From Stenotrophomonas sp. Ste86 (lineage in GTDB: Bacteria > Pseudomonadota > Gammaproteobacteria > Xanthomonadales > Xanthomonadaceae): a stretch of DNA of 41,308 nt. The translations under genes and the position numbers were made by a program. Positions 35,271 through 41,308 of the stretch are shown here, piece after piece. The stretch lies in contig NZ_JALJRW010000029.1 of NCBI RefSeq assembly GCF_024519465.1, positions 1-41,308 of the forward strand, given 5' to 3'. Under the pieces are notes generated by a model. The model ran no database searches, was not told the DNA's origin, and was given only the letters and a program-made list of their open reading frames with translations. Every line of letters begins with the position of its first letter. Positions within the stretch are counted from its first letter, which is position 1.

Positions 35271-36257
35271 CTACTGGCTGGGCGAACCGCCGCCACGCTG
35301 GAACGCGGCGACCAGGCGTGCGCGTTCGTCCGGCTGCAGCGCATCCACCCGGGTGTCCAGGATCTGCTCTAGGTTCCCCACGCGGGTGGTCCCGAGTACG
35401 CCGCTGGCGATGCCAGGATGCTGCAGGACATAGGCGAACGCGGTCTGCGCGGGGGTCTGTGAATGTATCGCGGCCACAGCGCGCTGCATGTCGCGTGCAC
35501 TACGCATCAACTGGCGGCTGGACGGTTTCAGCCAGGCGCGCGCCAGGTACCAGGCATCGGCCAGACGCGGCACGCGGGGCCGTGCCGGGAGCAGATGGCC
35601 CTGTGCCAATACGGTGCCGGCCAGCACGCCGATGCCGGCATCGTGCATGGCCGTGATCAGCGGCTCGCGGTCCTGCTGCAGCGCGTTGTAGTCGATCAGC
35701 GCGACATCGAACAGCGCCGGGTGGTCGACCAGATGCTGCATGGTCGCGCCGGTGTGGGTATTGATGCCGAGCAGGCGGAACATGCCGTTGCGACGCATGC
35801 GGGCCAGTGCGCTGAGCAGTTCATCGTTGATCTGCGCCAGGCCGATGCCGTGCAGCTGGAAGATGTCCAGATGATCGCAGTGCAGGTTGCGCAGTGAGGC
35901 GGCGCAGCTGCGCTCGATCGCCTCCGGGGAGAAATCGCGTTGTTCGGCGCCGCTCACCCCGGCCTGGCCGGTCAGCGTGCCGCCCTTGCTGGAGATCACC
36001 AGGCCATCGCGCGGATGGTTGGCGAAGGCGCGTTGCAGGATCCGGCCCAGCCGCGGTTCGGCGTTGAAGGCCGAGTAATTGTGGCCGGTGTCGAACAGGT
36101 TGACCCCGCGTTCCAGCGCACGCCGCACGATGCGTTCGGCCTCGGCCTCGGCGAAACGGCGGTTGCCCCAGAACCCGGAGCAGCCCAGGGCGATCTGCGA
36201 TACCTGCAGGCCGCTGCGGCCCAGTGGCCGCCGCGGGAGGGGGTAGGGGGTTGCCAT
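35271..36257 (-). CDS. Aldo/keto reductase
   Basis: 328 aa, a complete TIM-barrel NADPH-dependent oxidoreductase. The catalytic residues are visible: Asp and Tyr in NLFDTGHNYSAF, Lys in VISSKGG, His in FQLHGIG. The C-terminal nucleotide-binding part includes VLGTTRVGNLEQI. It probably reduces aldehydes or ketones; the natural substrate is unknown. It lies 5 nt after the DUF2461 gene, so it belongs to the kynU-to-AKR gene string. Confidence 0.9.
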   Translation of the reverse strand: MATPYPLPRRPLGRSGLQVSQIALGCSGFWGNRRFAEAEAERIVRRALERGVNLFDTGHNYSAFNAEPRLGRILQRAFANHPRDGLVISSKGGTLTGQAGVSGAEQRDFSPEAIERSCAASLRNLHCDHLDIFQLHGIGLAQINDELLSALARMRRNGMFRLLGINTHTGATMQHLVDHPALFDVALIDYNALQQDREPLITAMHDAGIGVLAGTVLAQGHLLPARPRVPRLADAWYLARAWLKPSSRQLMRSARDMQRAVAAIHSQTPAQTAFAYVLQHPGIASGVLGTTRVGNLEQILDTRVDALQPDERARLVAAFQRGGGSPSQ

Positions 36258-36262
36258 CGTGC

Positions 36263-36949
36263 TCAGAATTCAAGGTCCAGCGCGGCGCACAGGTAGTCCA
36301 CGAACGGACCCAGGGTGACTAGGTCGGCGGCGATGGTCTGGCGCAGGCGCGGCCCGGTCATGGTGGCGTCGTCCAGCGAACGCCAGAACACCCAGTTGCG
36401 GTGCTTGAGGTCGTCGATGAACTCGAAGTCCGGCTCGAAGCCACGCGGCGGGCGCACCAGCTTCTCGCTTTGCTCGAAGTCGAACTTCTTCCGCAGCACC
36501 GGCGAGTGCGCGGCGGCCTTCCAGCTGCCCGGGTTGTCGACGATGAAATGCCGCACCTTGCGCTGCGTGGCCGGCTCGGGATGCCACAGGCCGGCACCGA
36601 CAAAACTCTCGCCCGGCTGCAGGTGGATGTAGAACGACGGCGCGGGTACCTGCTTGCGGCGCTCATGGAACAGGCGCGCGCCCTGCCAGCTCTTGTAGGG
36701 TGACTTGTCGTTGGAGAAGCGCGCGTCGCGATAGATGCGGAACAGCGAGCCACCCACGCCACGGGGATCGGCGCGGAAGTGTTCGCTCACCGCCGCCAGG
36801 TCCGGCTGCAGGTCGGCGATCAGGCGCAGGAACGGCTGGCGCACATGCTCTTCGTACTGCGGCTTGTGCTCGTTGAACCAGGTCTTGTCGTTGTGGCGGG
36901 CCAGGCCGCGCAGGAAGGTGAAGCTCTTCGGACTGAAATAGGTGCTCAC
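36263..36949 (-). CDS. DUF2461 family protein
   Basis: 228 aa. The GTG at 36949 is chosen because it overlaps the sbcB stop as GTGA and gives the family opening STYFSPKSFTFLRGLARHNDKTWFNEHK; a longer frame lies inside sbcB. The blocks FRIYRDARFSNDKSPYKSWQGARLFHE and FYIHLQPGESFVGAGLWHPEP are characteristic of DUF2461 (TIGR02453). The function of the family is unknown. No signal peptide. Confidence 0.9.
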   Translation of the reverse strand: MSTYFSPKSFTFLRGLARHNDKTWFNEHKPQYEEHVRQPFLRLIADLQPDLAAVSEHFRADPRGVGGSLFRIYRDARFSNDKSPYKSWQGARLFHERRKQVPAPSFYIHLQPGESFVGAGLWHPEPATQRKVRHFIVDNPGSWKAAAHSPVLRKKFDFEQSEKLVRPPRGFEPDFEFIDDLKHRNWVFWRSLDDATMTGPRLRQTIAADLVTLGPFVDYLCAALDLEF

Positions 36950-38385
36950 AGGCTCTGCTCCAGGTCGGTGCCCCAATCGCGCAGCTGCTGCAGCAGGGCG
37001 AGTTTGACGGGGTCGGTGGCATGTTCGGTGGTCAGCGCGTCCAGCTGTTGCCGGAACTGCGGCAGGTTCTGCTCGCCCAGTGCGGCATCCCCGAGCAGGC
37101 GCTGGCGACGGTAGTCGTTCCAGCGGGTGCGCTCGGCCGCATCCAGGGTCGGCAGATGATTGCGCGCCCGGTAGCGGAACAGCAGTTCAGGCATGCGCGG
37201 ATCGCGCAGGCGCTCGGCGAAGCTGGCCAGTTCCGTCGGGGGACTGGTGCGGATGCGGGTCATCAGCGCCTTGTCGCCATCGGCAAGGAAGCCGTCGTAC
37301 AGGGAGGCATCGACATCGCTCGGCGGCAACACGCGTTCGCCACCGAATACCTGCCGCACCTTCTCGGCCAATGCCGGGGCAAGTTCGCGCAGGCGTGCGG
37401 CCTTGGCCTCGATCGCGGCCACGTCCAGGCCGAGGCGGGCATGGTCGGCGGCGCGCAGGTGGTTCCAGGCGACCAGCGCCGGCACCTTGTTGACGTGCAC
37501 TTCTTTGAGCGGTACGCGCTGTTCGCCCTCGGCCAGGTCCGCCGCGCGGGTGTACAGGCGCGCGGCGATGGTTTCGGCCGGCAGCGCGAGCAGTGCATCG
37601 ATGTCGCCCTCCAGGTCGAACACGATGATGCGGTTGTTGATGTACGGGTGCCGCGCCAGCGGCAGCACCGGTGCGGCGCACATGCGCTGGGCGGGATAGC
37701 GCATCGAGATGTGCAGCACCGGCTGCAACGCATCGACGTCGAGCAGGCTGCCGACGAAGCGCTTGTCGCGCAGCTTCAGCGCGTAGTCCCACAGGCGCGG
37801 CTGGGCCTGCTTGAACAGGCGTGCCATGCCGATGGTGGCGTGCACGTCCGACAGGGCCTCGTGTGCGTCGCCCTGACGCACGTTGTTGGCGGTGGCCAGG
37901 TGTTCAAGCTTGAACGAGGTGGCACCATCCTCGCGTTGCGGCCAGACCACGCCTTCGGGGCGCAGCGCGTGCAGCAGGCGCATCATGTCCAGCAGGTCCC
38001 AGCGCGAGTTGCCGTTGCGCCACTCGCGCTCGTAGGGATCGAAGAAATTGCGGAACAGCCCGTGGCGCACGAACTCATCATCGAAGCGCAGCGTGTTGTA
38101 GCCCAGCGAGCAGGTGCCCGGTCGCGCCATCAGGTCGTTGATGCGCGAGAACGCCTCGGCCTCGCTGACGCCGGTGGCAAGCGCGTGCTGCGGGGTGATG
38201 CCGGTGATCAGCGTGGCCACCGGCGAGGGCAGCAGATCGTCGGCCGGCTTGACGTAGAAGCTGACCGGCGTCTCGATGATGTTCAGCTCGGCATCGGTGC
38301 GGATCGAAGCGAACTGCGCCACGCGGGTGCGCCGCGGGTCCTGGCCGAAGGTTTCCAGGTCGTAGAACAGGAAGCTGTCTGCCAT
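36946..38385 (-). CDS. sbcB: Exodeoxyribonuclease I
   Basis: 479 aa, full length. It degrades single-stranded DNA 3' to 5' and takes part in recombination and mismatch repair. The DnaQ-like exonuclease motifs are present: FYDLETFG with Asp9 and Glu11, LGYNTLRFDDEFVRHGLFRNFFDPY, and DAHEALSDVHATIGMARL. The SH3-like and C-terminal helical regions follow. GGAGGG precedes the ATG, whose first base is shared with the kmo stop codon. The grouping with kyn genes is physical and need not be functional. Confidence 0.95.
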   Translation of the reverse strand: MADSFLFYDLETFGQDPRRTRVAQFASIRTDAELNIIETPVSFYVKPADDLLPSPVATLITGITPQHALATGVSEAEAFSRINDLMARPGTCSLGYNTLRFDDEFVRHGLFRNFFDPYEREWRNGNSRWDLLDMMRLLHALRPEGVVWPQREDGATSFKLEHLATANNVRQGDAHEALSDVHATIGMARLFKQAQPRLWDYALKLRDKRFVGSLLDVDALQPVLHISMRYPAQRMCAAPVLPLARHPYINNRIIVFDLEGDIDALLALPAETIAARLYTRAADLAEGEQRVPLKEVHVNKVPALVAWNHLRAADHARLGLDVAAIEAKAARLRELAPALAEKVRQVFGGERVLPPSDVDASLYDGFLADGDKALMTRIRTSPPTELASFAERLRDPRMPELLFRYRARNHLPTLDAAERTRWNDYRRQRLLGDAALGEQNLPQFRQQLDALTTEHATDPVKLALLQQLRDWGTDLEQSL

Positions 38386-39752
38386 CAGTGTGCGCCCTCC
38401 AGTACGGGCAGCTGCGTGTGCACGATGCGCTCCAGTGCAGGCCAGTCGATGTGGTCCAGGCTGTCGTGCCCGGCGGTGGCCTCTTCCAGGATGCGCCGCT
38501 GCAGTTCGGTGCGCTCCAGCGCTACCGCGTAGGGCGTGTGCAGGAAGGTCACCATCGTGTAATGCGGCACGAAACGGGTCGGCCAGCGCGCCTGCAGCGC
38601 CTGTTCCAGCTCACGCTGCAGCAGGAACGCCGGGTCGGCGACACGGTCGCGCATCTCCAGATAGTTTTCCAGCGCCATCTGCTGGATGGCTTCGGCATTC
38701 GGCTTGCGATCCGCTTCGAACGCGGCGAAGGCGTCGCCCAGCGAGTCCTGTTCCAGCAGGTGGCCAGCCAGCGCCACGCAGTCTTCGAACGCGCAGTTCA
38801 TGCCCTGGCCGTGGAAGGGCACCATCGCATGGGCGGCGTCGCCGAGCAGCACGGCGCGTCCCTGCAGGTGCCAGTGGGTGAGGTGCAGCGTGCCGAGCAG
38901 GCCCGGCGGATGTTCTTCCCAGTCGCGGCGCAGGTTGGGGATCAGCGCCAGCGCATCGGGGAAATCACGTGCGAACAGTGCTTCGGCTTCGGCCCCGGTG
39001 GTGGTGGTGGCAAAGCTGGGATCGCCCTTGTTGGGCAGGAACAGCGTGACGGTGAACGTACCTTCGTCGTTGGGCAGCGCGATGCACATGTAGTGGCCAC
39101 GGGGCCAGATATGCAGGGCGTTGGCCTCGATGCGGAAGCCGCCATCGGCGGTGGGCGGGATCTCCAGCTCCTTGTAGGAGTGGTCGAGGAAGTCGATGCG
39201 TTCGTCCAGCGGCTGCTTGCGGTTCATCGCCGCGCGCAGTGCCGAGCCGGCACCGTCGGCGCCGATCAGGGTATCGAAGCGGATGTCGTGCGGCTGGTCG
39301 TCGCGGTCGTCGATGAAGCGTGCGTAGCCGGCGTCGAAATCGACCGTGTGCAGACGGCGATGGAAGTGCACGCTGGCTCCGGCATCTTCGGCCAGCTGCA
39401 GCAGGGTGGTGTTGAGGTCCTTGCGGTGGATGGACCAGATCACTTCGCTGTCGTCGCGCCCATAGCGCTGCAGCTGCGGCTCGCCATGGCGCGGGTGGAT
39501 CATGCGCCCGCGCATCATCACCGCCTTGGCCATGACCGCGTCTTCGACACCGGCCTGGCGCAACGCGTTGCGGCCGCGCTCGGCCAGGGCCAGGTTGATC
39601 GAGCGGCCGGACTCGTAATCGCTGATGCGCGGGTCGCCGCGGCGTTCGTACAGGGTGATCCGCCAGCCCTGGCGGGACAGCAGGATGGCGAGCAGGGAGC
39701 CGGCCAGGCCAGCGCCGATGATGCTCAACGAGCGGGAGGGGGTAGCGATCAA
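38385..39752 (-). CDS. kmo: Kynurenine 3-monooxygenase
   Basis: 455 aa. It hydroxylates kynurenine to 3-hydroxykynurenine with FAD and NADPH. The N-terminal FAD site is SIIGAGLAGSLLAILLSRQGW, followed by YESGRSINLALAERGRNAL, a substrate-site signature, and GDAAHAMVPFHGQGMNCAFEDC for the second FAD motif. The start is a TTG at 39752, 31 nt after the kynU stop, with only a weak ribosome site. No other initiation codon precedes the FAD motif. A hydrophobic C-terminal anchor is absent, as in other bacterial members. It overlaps sbcB by one base. Confidence 0.93.
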   Translation of the reverse strand: MIATPSRSLSIIGAGLAGSLLAILLSRQGWRITLYERRGDPRISDYESGRSINLALAERGRNALRQAGVEDAVMAKAVMMRGRMIHPRHGEPQLQRYGRDDSEVIWSIHRKDLNTTLLQLAEDAGASVHFHRRLHTVDFDAGYARFIDDRDDQPHDIRFDTLIGADGAGSALRAAMNRKQPLDERIDFLDHSYKELEIPPTADGGFRIEANALHIWPRGHYMCIALPNDEGTFTVTLFLPNKGDPSFATTTTGAEAEALFARDFPDALALIPNLRRDWEEHPPGLLGTLHLTHWHLQGRAVLLGDAAHAMVPFHGQGMNCAFEDCVALAGHLLEQDSLGDAFAAFEADRKPNAEAIQQMALENYLEMRDRVADPAFLLQRELEQALQARWPTRFVPHYTMVTFLHTPYAVALERTELQRRILEEATAGHDSLDHIDWPALERIVHTQLPVLEGAH

Positions 39753-39783
39753 GTCGGTGTCCGCAAGGGGGAGGGGGCGCGGC

Positions 39784-41061
39784 TTAGTGGCCGGCCCAGG
39801 CGTCCACTTCGTCGATGAAGTGGTGCAGGTCCTGGTAACGGTTGTACGCCGGGGTGGGCGAGATGCGGATGACGTCCGGTTCGCGCCAGTCGCCGAGTAC
39901 GCCGACGGTCTGCAGGTACTCGAACAGGCTGCGGCCGCGCTCGCGCCCGCCGATGACGCGCAGCGAGAGCTGGCAGCCGCGGCGTTCGGGTTCGCTTGGG
40001 GTCAGCACTTCGAGCACCCGCGGCAGGCGGGCGCGCACGAGGGCATCGAGCAGGCCGGTCAGGCGCAACGATTTCTCGCGCAGGGCGGCGATGCCGCCGG
40101 CCTTGTCGACCACGTCCAGGGCAGCGCGCAGCGGTGCCAGGCCGAGCACCGGCGGGTTGCTGAGCTGCCAGCCTTCGGCGCCGGCGGTGGGCACGAACTG
40201 CGGGGCCATCTTGAAGCGGGTGGCTTCCTCATGGCCCCACCAGCCGGCGAAGCGGGGCAGGGTGGTGTCGCGGTGATGGCGTTCGTGGACGAAGCAGCCG
40301 GCGACGGCGCCGGGGCCGGCGTTGAGGTACTTGTAATGGCACCAGATGGCGAAATCCGGGGCGATGTCGTGCAGTTGCAGCGGCACGTTGCCGACGGAGT
40401 GGGCCAGGTCGAAGCCGATGCGGGCGCCCTGCAGGCGCGCCATGCGGGTGATGGCGTCGAGGTCGAACACCTGGCCGCTGCGGTATTGCACGCCGGGCCA
40501 CAGCACCAGCGCCAGGCGCGGGCCGTGTTCGGTGATGGCGCGTTCGATGGCCTTCAGGGAAATGGTGCCGTTGGGTTCGTCAGGCTGGACTTCGATGAGG
40601 TCGGTGGCCGGGTCGAAGCCGTGGAAGCGGATCTGCGATTCGACCGCGTGGCGATCGGTGGGGAACGCGCCGGCTTCGATGAGGATGGCCGGTCGCTGTG
40701 CGGTGGGCCGGTAGAAGCTGACCATCATCAGGTGCAGGTTGACGCTGAGGGTGTTCATGGCAACCACTTCGCTGGGCAGGGCGCCGACGATGCGGGCGAG
40801 CTGTTCGCTGACCAGGCGGTGGTAGCGCAGCCACTGGGTGTCACCGGTGAAGTGGCCTTCGACGGCCAGGCTGGCCCATTTGTCCATGACGTCCTGGACG
40901 GCGGCACGGGCGCCACGCGGTTGCAGGCCGAGGGAGTTGCCGACGAAGTAGGTCTGGTCGCGATGGTTGTGCTGGGGGAAGATGAATTCGCTGCGGATGG
41001 CGCGCAGGGGATCGGCGGCGTCCAGGGCAACGGCATGGGTGCGGCTGAGAATGTCGGACAT
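39784..41061 (-). CDS. kynU: Kynureninase
   Basis: 425 aa. This PLP enzyme cleaves 3-hydroxykynurenine or kynurenine to (3-hydroxy)anthranilate plus alanine. The PLP lysine is Lys244 in WCHYKYLNAGPGAVAG, with FDLAHSVGNVPL for the ring-stacking and Asp contacts. The N-terminal QTYFVGNSLGLQPRG and C-terminal VIRISPTPAYNRYQDL blocks are standard. It is the first gene of the string kynU-kmo-sbcB-DUF2461-AKR. With kmo it supplies 3-hydroxyanthranilate for NAD synthesis, the route inferred for Xanthomonadaceae. The other genes of the route (kynA, haaO, nadC) are not in the window. No clear ribosome site precedes the ATG. Confidence 0.95.
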   Translation of the reverse strand: MSDILSRTHAVALDAADPLRAIRSEFIFPQHNHRDQTYFVGNSLGLQPRGARAAVQDVMDKWASLAVEGHFTGDTQWLRYHRLVSEQLARIVGALPSEVVAMNTLSVNLHLMMVSFYRPTAQRPAILIEAGAFPTDRHAVESQIRFHGFDPATDLIEVQPDEPNGTISLKAIERAITEHGPRLALVLWPGVQYRSGQVFDLDAITRMARLQGARIGFDLAHSVGNVPLQLHDIAPDFAIWCHYKYLNAGPGAVAGCFVHERHHRDTTLPRFAGWWGHEEATRFKMAPQFVPTAGAEGWQLSNPPVLGLAPLRAALDVVDKAGGIAALREKSLRLTGLLDALVRARLPRVLEVLTPSEPERRGCQLSLRVIGGRERGRSLFEYLQTVGVLGDWREPDVIRISPTPAYNRYQDLHHFIDEVDAWAGH

Positions 41062-41148
41062 GGTGCAACCCGCGTGACAGTGGCTGACAGTTTATCCGGT
41101 GGTGGGGGTGTGGGGTGTTGTGGGGTGTGTGTTGGTAAAGGCAAAAGG

Positions 41149-41211
41149 CAACGTCAACCGCCAACCGCCAACGTCAACCGCCAACGTCAACGTCAATGTC
41201 AACCGCAACGG
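41149..41211. repeat. Short tandem repeat, CAACGT/CAACCGC units
   Basis: About ten units of six or seven bases mix CAACGT, CAACCGC and CAATGT. The pattern CAACGTCAACCGC recurs. It is a simple-sequence tract about 90-150 bp upstream of kynU and could vary in length between strains. Confidence 0.75.
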
Positions 41212-41258
41212 CGTCCTGTGTGGGCGGTGGCTGGGCTGGCGCGGTGCGGGTGGGTTGC

Positions 41259-41308
41259 CGGGACACGCCGTAAACCCGTCCTTGGGGGCTCGGTGTTGCC
41301 ATCCATGG
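41259..41308. repeat. Possible dispersed Xanthomonadaceae repeat, cut by the window end
   Basis: The stretch with GGACACGCCGTAAACCCGTC followed by TTGGGGGCTCGG and ending in CCATCCATGG is, from memory, similar to intergenic sequences seen many times in Xanthomonas and Stenotrophomonas genomes. Its right end is not in the window. Confidence 0.3.

Larger units (their letters stand above)
41062..41308. other. Region upstream of kynU, running to the window edge
   Basis: It includes a repeated CTGTCA pair on the kynU strand (41071-41088) near the start codon, a G/T-rich tract (41096-41136), a short tandem repeat (41149-41211) and a dispersed-looking repeat at the right edge. No gene and no convincing -35/-10 pair is seen. 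The promoter is presumably in the first 100 bp. Confidence 0.4.

Noticed and set aside
41096..41136. G-quadruplex in the G/T-rich tract upstream of kynU
   Set aside because: Only three runs of three or more G are present, so a standard three-tetrad structure is not supported.

Overview
This 41.3-kb window is high-GC chromosomal DNA that reads as a member of the Xanthomonadaceae, most likely Stenotrophomonas. The main clue is several 22-27 bp palindromes with a GTAG or GTAA tetranucleotide at one end, the form of the SMAG-type REP sequences known from S. maltophilia. Supporting clues are a split cobalamin-dependent methionine synthase, a YtrA-type GntR/ABC operon, a very large NAD-glutamate dehydrogenase and the tryptophan-to-NAD (kynurenine) genes. 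I see no rRNA, tRNA, CRISPR array, prophage, insertion sequence or plasmid gene. The genus call is inference from sequence reading alone.

Layout. 1-385: non-coding repeat block with two 115-bp tandem copies and a large inverted repeat. 386-4976 (minus strand): a YtrA-like operon of six genes (small exported protein, GntR regulator, ABC ATPase, ABC permease, GSGD-repeat beta-solenoid protein, YggN-like lipoprotein), closed by an intrinsic terminator, then a second, shorter YggN-like lipoprotein. 5454-11586 (plus): periplasmic glutathione peroxidase, FKBP isomerase with a duplicated N-terminal domain, UDP-glucose dehydrogenase, SlyX, a DUF2058 protein and an OafA-type acyltransferase. 11644-14316 (minus): exported amidohydrolase and an MFS permease separated by a tandem REP array. 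14409-19159 (minus): an ArsR-methyltransferase fusion regulator (SahR-like) leading metH1 and metH2. 19307-22108: acyl-CoA dehydrogenase (plus), an unrecognised exported protein (minus), a small membrane protein (plus) and a second tandem REP array. 22232-27354 (minus): TetR regulator, membrane-fusion protein and RND pump, with no outer-membrane channel gene. 27630-34593 (plus): NAD-GDH, NAD kinase and a 5'-nucleotidase. 34627-41061 (minus): kynU, kmo, sbcB, DUF2461, aldo/keto reductase and DUF2939, closely packed and probably co-transcribed at least through the reductase.

How it fits together. The regulators sit beside plausible targets and have visible palindromes. A GGTG-N16-CACC site overlaps the -10 of the YtrA operon, a 30-bp palindrome overlaps the -10 and start region of the sahR-metH operon, and a 15-bp palindrome lies between the -35 and -10 of the TetR-RND operon. 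The right third is rich in NAD(P) and nucleotide metabolism: kynU and kmo feed de novo NAD synthesis, nadK makes NADP, GDH uses NAD, and the 5'-nucleotidase acts on nucleotides.

I found no clearly new multi-gene system. The best candidates for novelty are the repeat block at the left end, the two REP arrays with fixed 41- and 47-bp periods, the His/Cys-rich insertion in MetH1, the duplicated FKBP N-domain, the GSGD solenoid protein in the YtrA operon and the orphan exported protein at 20508-21410.
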